From JACQID01 sp035289125 (lineage in GTDB: Archaea > Aenigmatarchaeota > Aenigmatarchaeia > GW2011-AR5), in assembly GCA_035289125.1 (NCBI GenBank), contig DATDXW010000009.1, forward strand, positions 1-20,313: 20,313 nt of DNA, read 5' to 3'. The notes under the pieces are model-generated. The model was not told the origin of the DNA. It ran no database searches and saw nothing but the letters and a program-made list of their open reading frames with translations. Each line of letters starts with the position of its first letter. Position 1 is the first letter of the stretch. Shown piece after piece: positions 12,854 through 18,066 of this stretch. The position numbers and the translations under genes are program-made.

Positions 12854-12889
12854 GGATACAGATTCACAAATGAAATGAGTGAAGGGTAT
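12852..12889 (+). repeat. Module A element (E12) directly before uL15
   Basis: ATGG, ATAC, AGA, TTCAC, loop, GTGAA, GG, GTAT, then ATG 12890. It is a near twin of E1 before uL4 and follows E8 without a gap, so three A-type units are lined up before uL15. Confidence 0.7.
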
Positions 12890-13285
12890 ATGGTAAGCGA
12901 CAGGACAAACAAGATGCGCGGGCGAAAGACGCGCGGCTACGGGGCAAAGAAGAAGCACCGAGGCAAGGGAAGCGCAGGCGGAAAGGGATGGGGCGGTTCC
13001 TCGAAACACAACCGTTCCTACGTCTATGCGTACGAGCCGGACCACTTTGGCAAGCACGGCTTCACTTCGCTATATAAAAGAAACACTATAGTCAACGTTG
13101 ATGATGTCGCAAAAATGGAAGGCACGGAAATAAACCTCACCGAGAAAGGCATAGGCAAGCTTCTCGGAAAGGGCGAAATAAAGAAAGCCGTTAACGTCGT
13201 CGTTGCATTCTGCTCATCTTCTGCGAAAGAGAAGATAGAGAAGGCGGGCGGGACGGTCACGACTAGTAGTGAAGAGAAGAAATAA
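12890..13285 (+). CDS. rpl15: Large subunit ribosomal protein uL15
   Basis: A 131-aa archaeal uL15. The N-terminus TNKMRGRKTRGYGAKKKHRGKGSAGGKGWGG, rich in Gly and Arg, is diagnostic, with the later FGKHGFTS and a C-terminal beta/alpha domain. ATG 12890 is preferred over in-frame ATG 12875 because MSEGY comes from element E12. The GAAGGG of the element is the SD. It is the last gene of the ribosomal run; a 316-nt gap with a new promoter follows. Confidence 0.93.
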   Translation: MVSDRTNKMRGRKTRGYGAKKKHRGKGSAGGKGWGGSSKHNRSYVYAYEPDHFGKHGFTSLYKRNTIVNVDDVAKMEGTEINLTEKGIGKLLGKGEIKKAVNVVVAFCSSSAKEKIEKAGGTVTTSSEEKK

Positions 13286-13601
13286 AGGCTAAAAAGTTTT
13301 CTGCATAGGTTTTATAATGTCTCTAAGTCACGTCTTTGCTCCTAAGGAAGAAGCGGAAAGGGCAGGATTTGTTCCGAAGCAAGCGGTAAACGTCTATGCA
13401 TTCGCCAACTACAACCTTCAAGGAGTGGAATGGATTCCCTTTTACTCCCACTCCTGATGGCGATGTGTTTCGTAACACTAACGATGCAGATGATTATCAT
13501 AATCGGGAGAAAGACCCGAGCTTCATCAGGATATTAGTGTATAGCGGCATCTGACTTTCTAATCCTTATTTAAAAATAATTCCCAAAGGAATTCTGATAC
13601 A
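13286..13601 (+). other. uL15-secY gap with a possible frameshifted small gene
   Basis: Two protein-like frames overlap. One starts at ATG 13317 and runs 46 codons to TGA 13455-13457; the other starts at ATG 13396 and runs 52 codons to TGA 13552-13554 (ending FIRILVYSGI). The first half of frame one and the second half of frame two together look like a single soluble protein of roughly 80 aa broken by a frameshift near 13405-13425. TAAAAAG at 13290-13296 could be its TATA box. Inverted repeats are AGGAGTGG/CCACTCCT (within 13420-13455) and CGGG/CCCG (13504-13518). I recognise no family. Confidence 0.35.
13566..13577 (+). promoter_or_regulatory. TATA box for secY
   Basis: TTATTTAAAAAT is a strong archaeal TATA box, centred about 30 nt before the secY ATG. 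This predicts a leaderless or nearly leaderless secY transcript independent of the ribosomal operon. Confidence 0.6.
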
Positions 13602-15125
13602 ATGTCCCTATACGACGCGATACTTGCGAAGCTGCCTTCGGTGACAGAGCCGAAGGGCTACCTCAGCTTCATGGCACGCATGAAGTGGACGGCGGGCGTG
13701 ATGTTTCTATTCCTGATAATGGGGCAGATAACGCTCTGGGGCGTTTCTTCCGCATCGCGCGAGCAGTTCCAGACGTTTGAAATGATACTCGGCTCCTCGA
13801 TAGGCTCGATAGTCACGCTTGGAATAGGGCCGATAGTGACAGCGTCTATAATATTACAGATACTTGTAGGCTCGAAAGTCATAAATTTCAACACGTCCAC
13901 GCCCGAAGGGAAAACCCGCTACCAGGGAACGCAGAAACTGCTTGCAGTGGGATTCTGCGCTTTCGAGGCGGCGATGTTCATAGCATTAGGCGCTGTGAAA
14001 CCTGTGTCACCTGACATGACAACGCTTATTTTCCTCGTTGTCCAGCTTTTCGCCGGCGCGCTTATACTCCTGTTCATGGACGAGGTGGTGACCAAGTGGG
14101 GAATAGGCTCCGGGATTTCACTATTCATTGCAGCCGGCGTGTCAAAGACTATATTCGTCCGCGCTTTCAATCCTCTCGGCGGACAGGGAAGTGAGCTTTC
14201 TTTCGGGCTGATACCGCAGGCGATACAGTACTTTACATCGCAGGCCACGTACGCAGCTTTTGTGAACATACTGCCTGTCATATCCACGATAATAGTTTTT
14301 CTTCTCGCCGTCTATGTCCAGTCCATGAAAGTGGAGATACCACTGGCATTCGGTTCCATCCGCGGCTTCAGTAGAAGATGGCCACTCAAGCTTCTTTATA
14401 CAAGCAACATACCTGTCATACTCATAGCCGCGTTGCTGGCCAATGTTCAACTGGTCGGCGCTGCGCTGGCGTCGCCTTCCCCGGACGGGTCAAGGTGCGG
14501 GCTGCTTGGATGCTTTGACGCCAACAACCAGCCGATATCGGGCCTAATACGTTTTCTTCAGGCCCCTTCAGACGTGTCGATGCATGTGTTCTTCACTACG
14601 TTTCTGCTTGTCATGCTTGCCACGGGTATAGTGGCATATTACGTGAAATATACCAACATAAAACGCCTGATACTCGGCGCCATCGTCACTGGAACTGCCC
14701 TGAGCGGTCTGGCCACTTTCTACCTGTCCGGAGGGTTGCCAAATCCGGACGTCGTACTGCAGGCGATAACGTATTTTCTCGTTATGACGCTCGGCTCCGT
14801 GCTGTTTTCAGTCATGTGGGTAAGCACCGCCGGCATGGATGCCTCTTCCGTGGCAAAGCAGATAGAGAGCATGGGCATGCAGGTGCCGGGCTTCCGCCGC
14901 GACCCGCGCATAGTGGAGCAGGTGCTTGACCGTTACATTCCGTCGCTCGCTATCATATCCGGCATTTTCATCGGCATACTCGCTTCCCTCGCTGACTTCA
15001 CGGGCGCGCTCGGGACCGGAACAGGGATACTGCTCACGGTTACGATAATCTACAACTTCTACGAGCAGATATCCCAGCGCTACGTTGAGGACATGAACCC
15101 GATGATAAGGAAGTTCTTTGCTTAA
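13602..15125 (+). CDS. secY: Protein translocase subunit SecY
   Basis: A 507-aa SecY (Sec61 alpha), the channel of the Sec translocon. The amphipathic N-terminus (AILAKLPSVTEPKGYLSF) leads into about ten membrane segments. Typical motifs are LGIGPIVTASIILQILVGSK after helix 2, the GIGSGISLFIAAGV helix, the cytoplasmic loop with PLKLLYTSNIPVIL, and the C-terminal loop MQVPGFRRDPR...LDRYIP that contacts the ribosome. The end is YNFYEQISQRYVEDMNPMIRKFFA. Position after uL15 is the standard order, but here a TATA box and a gap separate it. Confidence 0.97.
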   Translation: MSLYDAILAKLPSVTEPKGYLSFMARMKWTAGVMFLFLIMGQITLWGVSSASREQFQTFEMILGSSIGSIVTLGIGPIVTASIILQILVGSKVINFNTSTPEGKTRYQGTQKLLAVGFCAFEAAMFIALGAVKPVSPDMTTLIFLVVQLFAGALILLFMDEVVTKWGIGSGISLFIAAGVSKTIFVRAFNPLGGQGSELSFGLIPQAIQYFTSQATYAAFVNILPVISTIIVFLLAVYVQSMKVEIPLAFGSIRGFSRRWPLKLLYTSNIPVILIAALLANVQLVGAALASPSPDGSRCGLLGCFDANNQPISGLIRFLQAPSDVSMHVFFTTFLLVMLATGIVAYYVKYTNIKRLILGAIVTGTALSGLATFYLSGGLPNPDVVLQAITYFLVMTLGSVLFSVMWVSTAGMDASSVAKQIESMGMQVPGFRRDPRIVEQVLDRYIPSLAIISGIFIGILASLADFTGALGTGTGILLTVTIIYNFYEQISQRYVEDMNPMIRKFFA

Positions 15126-15131
15126 GCTTTC

Positions 15132-15140
15132 CTTTTTAAA
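15132..15140 (+). promoter_or_regulatory. TATA-like box for the DUF4239-like gene
   Basis: CTTTTTAAA lies directly after the secY stop and about 25 nt before ATG 15162, which fits a leaderless start. Confidence 0.45.
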
Positions 15141-15161
15141 CAAATACGGTATAATTTAATT

Positions 15162-15941
15162 ATGTCAGTATCCAGAATGTGCGCCGTCAGAATACTTTTG
15201 AAATCGTTCGGGGTTTCTGTTTTCGTTATTGCACTAACGTATGCTTTCAGAAACTATCTCAATACGGGCAGCTTTATCGCAGACGCGGGAGGGATAAGCG
15301 TATTTGCCTCAATTTACGGTACACTTTATGGTATAGCGGTGGCTTTAGTGCTTCTGGAAGTTTTGAGTGAATTTAACAAAACTTCCGGGCTGATTGACAG
15401 GGAAGCGACTGGGTTAGAGAGATTATTCAGATTGACACTGTATTTCGGGAATAATCGCCTGACAGAAAAAATGAGAGTGTGCGTCAAAAAATATATTGAT
15501 TTTGTTATCAAGGATAACTTTGAAAGCCTCGCATCAGGAAAGAGGGAAAAAGAAAGCTCAAAAGCATTCAGGGAAATTGCAGATGTTGTCAAGAATATAA
15601 AAATTGCCGATGACCGCAATTCGGTAGTTTTCCATCACGTTGTCCATCATTACGGCGACTTGTCACAAACACGAACCGATAGAATAACATACAGCTTAAC
15701 GCGCTTGCCTGTCCCACTTAAGGTATTTTTGTACTCAACATCTCTCTTTACTATTTTCATTACTATGGTGACACCTTTTGCTAATATGTATTACGGTTTC
15801 ATTACTACAGGCGCTCTCGTATTTATAATCTCCACGATTTTCCAGATTATAGAGGACCTGGACAATCCGTTTATGGGTTTCTGGAATATCACAACGGAGC
15901 CATTCAAGCGTGCTTGGAAGCACATAGAGGAAGATTATTAA
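15162..15941 (+). CDS. DUF4239-like (bestrophin-like) membrane protein
   Basis: A 259-aa protein with two N-terminal membrane segments (about 10-28 and 43-66), a soluble helical middle (70-185) and two C-terminal segments (about 188-205 and 212-230). The C-terminal motif DLDNPFMGFWNI is the hallmark of the DUF4239 bestrophin-like family, whose exact function is unknown; an anion-channel-like role is only suggested by fold similarity. No SD is visible, consistent with leaderless translation. Base use is more AT-rich than in secY, with AAA, ATA and TTT codons favoured, so horizontal origin is possible. It converges with the MgtE-like gene on the other strand. Confidence 0.7.
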   Translation: MSVSRMCAVRILLKSFGVSVFVIALTYAFRNYLNTGSFIADAGGISVFASIYGTLYGIAVALVLLEVLSEFNKTSGLIDREATGLERLFRLTLYFGNNRLTEKMRVCVKKYIDFVIKDNFESLASGKREKESSKAFREIADVVKNIKIADDRNSVVFHHVVHHYGDLSQTRTDRITYSLTRLPVPLKVFLYSTSLFTIFITMVTPFANMYYGFITTGALVFIISTIFQIIEDLDNPFMGFWNITTEPFKRAWKHIEEDY

Positions 15942-15968
15942 ACGCAATCTTTTACATTCTCACTACAG

Positions 15969-16667
15969 TCAGAACAAATACAGCACGAGCAGTGAAAAGA
16001 CTATCATGCTGCCCAAGTCCGCAACCGCTGTGGTTATGGGTATCAGGAAGTTGTTCGGGTCTTCCTTGCGGCTGAAGATGTAGACGCCCGTCAGCACGGC
16101 AGACAGGAAGGTCATTCCTATAAGAATGGAAGTAGTTGCCACTGACAGAATGACAACTCTTATTGCCACGCTTCCGTCCAACGGAAAGCCGCTGTAAAGC
16201 GCCACGGCGCTGGAGAGAATCCCGACATAGACAGAAGACAGCACGGACACGATAAGCATGTTTCTCACGAGCTTCATGAATGCGCCGGAACGAAGCACGC
16301 CCCTGCTTAGCCGGACTTGCCTCGTGTAGAGCATGGTAGCAAACTTTGATGACACGGTCGCGCCGAAATCGCCTACCATGTCGTTAAGCGCGGGTAGCAT
16401 TATCATGAGCGGCATTATCAGCACAAATTTCTCTTTTATGGTTTCCAGCCCTATGCCGCCGAAAGCGCTGACTATCGCCATAGCGACTATTATCTTCAGG
16501 CTCTGGGACAGGACTGTCGTAATAGTGTGCGCCCTTGTGTTGTATTCTTTCATGTAGAACAGGGTCTGGTAAGATATTTTGTGTTTCCTGTGAATCTTGT
16601 GCAGCAGCGGATGATGCTCACGGCGCTTAAGCGCATGCACTTTCCGGAAGCGCGGTTCTATCTTCAT
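15969..16667 (-). CDS. MgtE-like divalent cation permease, single domain (C-half type)
   Basis: A 232-aa protein with one MgtE/SLC41-type membrane domain and about five membrane segments. Motifs: LPALNDMVGDFGATVSSKFATML in the first half, and EDPNNFLIPITTAVADLGSM with the Pro-Thr-Asp residues that line the ion path in MgtE. A basic, His-rich cytoplasmic N-terminus of about 60 residues precedes it. ATG 16667 follows GGTGACAGC; an upstream in-frame frame opening at 16709 lies in element E10. By motif it matches the second domain of the fused protein at 18067-19293 and is likely to pair with the gene just upstream (16764-17366). Substrate, Mg2+ or another divalent cation, is inferred from the family. 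Confidence 0.8.
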   Translation of the reverse strand: MKIEPRFRKVHALKRREHHPLLHKIHRKHKISYQTLFYMKEYNTRAHTITTVLSQSLKIIVAMAIVSAFGGIGLETIKEKFVLIMPLMIMLPALNDMVGDFGATVSSKFATMLYTRQVRLSRGVLRSGAFMKLVRNMLIVSVLSSVYVGILSSAVALYSGFPLDGSVAIRVVILSVATTSILIGMTFLSAVLTGVYIFSRKEDPNNFLIPITTAVADLGSMIVFSLLVLYLF

Positions 16668-16678
16668 GCTGTCACCAT
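16658..16678 (-). repeat. Junction repeat, copy 2 (over the start of the C-half MgtE gene)
   Basis: ATGGTGACAGCATGAAGATAG on the minus strand; it aligns with 16758-16779 at 18 of 22 columns with one gap. It carries the GGTGA SD and the ATGA start. Confidence 0.55.
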
Positions 16679-16767
16679 CTCCTCGCTTCATTGCGAACCG
16701 ACGCACCACTGTGCGCCAATCTGCATTGAGTCGATGCCATATTATAGAAGCGCGCCACTATTGTCAT
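16672..16767 (-). other. Relay micro-ORF between the two single-domain MgtE genes (31 aa)
   Basis: ATG (16767-16765) overlaps the stop of the upstream permease gene (ATGA). The frame reads MTIVARFYN, then in phase through the A start (MASTQC...) and the nested B hairpin, and stops at TGA 16674-16672, only 4 nt before the ATG of the downstream gene. This is the same arrangement as in the ribosomal operon, on the other strand and in an unrelated operon. Confidence 0.45.
16676..16745 (-). repeat. Composite module A + B element (E10)
   Basis: Minus strand: ATAATATGGC, ATC, GA, CTC, ... GAG, GA, GAT. B is GGCGCAC, loop AGTG, GTGCGTC (16717-16700). The element points the same way as the genes it separates, and its GAGGAGAT and the following GGTGA are close to the archaeal SD. 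Confidence 0.65.
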
Positions 16768-16779
16768 GTTGTCACCCAT
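16758..16779 (-). repeat. Junction repeat, copy 1 (end of the N-half MgtE gene)
   Basis: ATGGGTGACAACATGACAATAG on the minus strand covers the last codons and stop of the upstream gene. It parallels 16658-16678 and, like the 31-nt repeat at uL24/eS4, duplicates an SD plus ATGA border around an inserted element. Confidence 0.55.
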
Positions 16780-17366
16780 ATGGCTATCAGAAATGAAGCT
16801 GTGCCGAACAAATCCCCAAGGGTGGTTATGTACGGCCCCATTATATTGTTCGGGTCATGTCCTTTGCGGAAAACCCAGAGAGTTGTATAAGCATTTATTG
16901 GAATCATGACAAGAGACAGCAAGCCGGCAACGGCGGAAATGAAAATCATATTGACGTTACTTTCTCCAAAAATAAAAAGGTTCGTATAATAAGCGAATAC
17001 GCCCAAAATGACGCTGCAAATCATGATGAGCATGGCGGTGGCTGCCATATTACTGACTACTATTCTGTCGGTCATTTTGGGCTTGACTACGCCGAGAAAA
17101 AGGCCGGAGCTTATTCGCGATGAAAGGGAGCCACCGACCGCTCCGCGCATGCTTAGGAACCCCGGGATGAGTATGAACAGTCCGGGAATCAGCATCAGTT
17201 GCCGAGTCATAGTTGCCAAAGCGACTCCTGCGAGAACGCCGCCCGTGACGGAAATGAACTCCGCCCAAAGCATCTCGCGTAAATCCCGGTTTGCCACGAT
17301 TAGATATGCACTTTCCGGTATAAGTATCTTTATCCCCTTTTTACCGTGGCAAAAAGTCGATGCCAT
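16764..17366 (-). CDS. MgtE-like divalent cation permease, single domain (N-half type)
   Basis: At most 200 aa, with one MgtE-type membrane domain: LIPGFLSMRGAVGGSLSSRISSGLFLG and GHDPNNIMGPYITTLGDLFGTASF are the two signature regions. These match the first domain of the fused protein at 18067-19293 (GMRG, DPDN..P.IT..GD). The start is uncertain: ATG 17366 lies inside module A (E11), so the first 11 residues would be repeat-encoded. GTG 17297, or a non-canonical ATA after AAGGGGAT, are alternatives. The conserved region begins near LREMLWAEF, downstream of all of them. The stop overlaps the relay ATG. Confidence 0.8.
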   Translation of the reverse strand: MASTFCHGKKGIKILIPESAYLIVANRDLREMLWAEFISVTGGVLAGVALATMTRQLMLIPGLFILIPGFLSMRGAVGGSLSSRISSGLFLGVVKPKMTDRIVVSNMAATAMLIMICSVILGVFAYYTNLFIFGESNVNMIFISAVAGLLSLVMIPINAYTTLWVFRKGHDPNNIMGPYITTLGDLFGTASFLIAIWVTT

Positions 17367-17370
17367 ATTA
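17332..17370 (-). repeat. Module A element (E11) at the 5' end of the N-half MgtE gene
   Basis: Minus strand: AATAATATGGC, ATC, GA, CTTTTT, loop GCCACGGT, AAAAAG, GG, GAT. The six-pair stem has no sequence in common with CTTGC/GCAAG beyond its first residues yet pairs perfectly, which is strong evidence that structure is conserved. Confidence 0.75.
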
Positions 17371-17424
17371 TTATGCGTTAAGGAGATGATATTAGAAGTT
17401 GCCTGAAAACTAATGACGTCGACT

Positions 17425-17700
17425 TTACTTTATTCTGTCTAGTAAATAGTTGTAAATTACTGCAAATAGCCAGCCCGTCACAAAGGCGATAATGACGATT
17501 GCAACTAATCCCGTCAGTACACCGGAAACACTGACCGGAGCCGCAATTTTAGTCATGTCGATTCCATGGAAAATGCTTCCAAAAAAACCAAGGCTGGTTT
17601 CCGGGGCAAGCGCGAGTAAAATTGCACATGCAAGAGAAAGTGTTGCAGAAATGCCAACCAGCGAAAGAGAAACCACCTTTGGATTTAGCTTATTTGCCAT
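17425..17700 (-). CDS. DUF5676-like small membrane protein
   Basis: A 91-aa protein with two membrane segments (about 10-32 and 56-84) separated by a short loop with FHGIDMTKIAAP, and a C-terminus VIYNYLLDRIK. This pattern matches the DUF5676 family of two-pass membrane proteins of unknown function. The ATG at 17700 has no SD, but a TATA box at 17723-17730 fits a leaderless transcript. The stop is followed by 58 nt before element E11 and the MgtE gene. Confidence 0.7.
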   Translation of the reverse strand: MANKLNPKVVSLSLVGISATLSLACAILLALAPETSLGFFGSIFHGIDMTKIAAPVSVSGVLTGLVAIVIIAFVTGWLFAVIYNYLLDRIK

Positions 17701-17722
17701 GATATTTATATGCGATAAGTAG

Positions 17723-17730
17723 TTTATAAA
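17723..17730 (-). promoter_or_regulatory. TATA box for the DUF5676-like gene
   Basis: TTTATAAA (palindromic core) is 23-30 nt upstream of the ATG at 17700, the expected distance for a leaderless archaeal gene. Confidence 0.5.
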
Positions 17731-17778
17731 CTTTTCAAGAAGTGGATTTTTAAGGGTTACATCTTAGATATAAAAAGC

Positions 17779-17955
17779 GCGCCTGTAGTCTAACGGCAGG
17801 ACCACAGCCTTCCAAACCAATACCTTTCGAAGCAGCTGGACACACAGCGGTGCGTCGTTCAGTAGAAAGGTCTTGGTGAACCCCCAAAGAACTATGGAAA
17901 CATATTATTTGGGAGACGAAAGCTGTTGATTCGGGTTCAAATCCCGACGGGCGCA
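17779..17955 (+). tRNA. tRNA-Gly(UCC) with a 106-nt intron carrying a module B hairpin
   Basis: Acceptor GCGCCTG (17779-17785) pairs with CGGGCGC (17948-17954), A73 at 17955. D stem GTC/GAC, anticodon stem ACAGC (17804-17808) with GCTGT (17922-17926), loop C-T-TCC-A with anticodon 17811-17813, T arm TCGGG-TTCAAAT-CCCGA. The intron occupies 17815-17920, at the canonical 37/38 site. Inside it, ACCTTTC (17822-17828) pairs with GAAAGGT (17865-17871) and encloses B; a second hairpin is CCCAAA/TTTGGG (17883-17888, 17908-17913). TTTTTAAG at 17747-17754 could be the TATA box. CCA is not encoded. Confidence 0.92.
17836..17862 (+). repeat. Module B hairpin inside the tRNA-Gly intron
   Basis: CTG, GACACAC, loop AGCG, GTGCGTC, bulge GTT, CAG. 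It differs from the B copy of E8 at one position in the 18-nt core. It sits at the tip of an ACCTTTC/GAAAGGT helix, so it looks like an insertion into the apical loop of an older intron. Confidence 0.75.
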
Positions 17956-18066
17956 TATGGAGTTGAAGTTACTGGACGCATAGTGTGCGTCATTCAGCAT
18001 CAAATAAAGTCATTGGGTTCAAACTAAAAATATTCTTTCCACAAACCTGTGCCGCCTTTCTGTAAA
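17956..18066 (+). other. Short gap after tRNA-Gly with a B copy and a T-arm-like fragment
   Basis: Holds a B hairpin at 17972-17997 and, at 18008-18022, CATTGGGTTCAAACT, which resembles the T-arm region GATTCGGGTTCAAAT of the tRNA (17928-17942). The rest shows nothing recognisable before the 3' end of the permease gene on the minus strand. Confidence 0.4.
17972..17997 (+). repeat. Module B hairpin, free copy after tRNA-Gly
   Basis: CTG, GACGCAT, loop AGT, GTGCGTC, bulge ATT, CAG. The same design as the copies at 553-578 and 17836-17862, with a T-G closing pair. Confidence 0.75.

Larger units (their letters stand above)
12667..12873 (+). other. Series of micro-ORFs across the uL30-uL15 gap
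   Basis: GTG 12667 directly follows the uL30 stop and reads VSEV to TAA 12679-12681. One base later, ATG 12683 in E9 reads 27 codons to TAG 12764-12766. After 20 nt, ATG 12787 in E8 reads 28 codons to TGA 12871-12873. One base later, ATG 12875 is in frame with uL15. Only one step exceeds 1 nt. Frames are open through two nested B hairpins. Confidence 0.35.

Noticed and set aside
1556..12889. CRISPR array
   Set aside because: Copies are kilobases apart, differ in interior sequence and orientation, and there are no regular spacers or cas genes.
1556..17370. Module A as an authentic box C/D or kink-turn guide RNA
   Set aside because: GA-containing internal loops are suggestive, but no complete C (RTGATGA) and D (CTGA) boxes and no 3-nt kink-turn bulge are present in the consensus.
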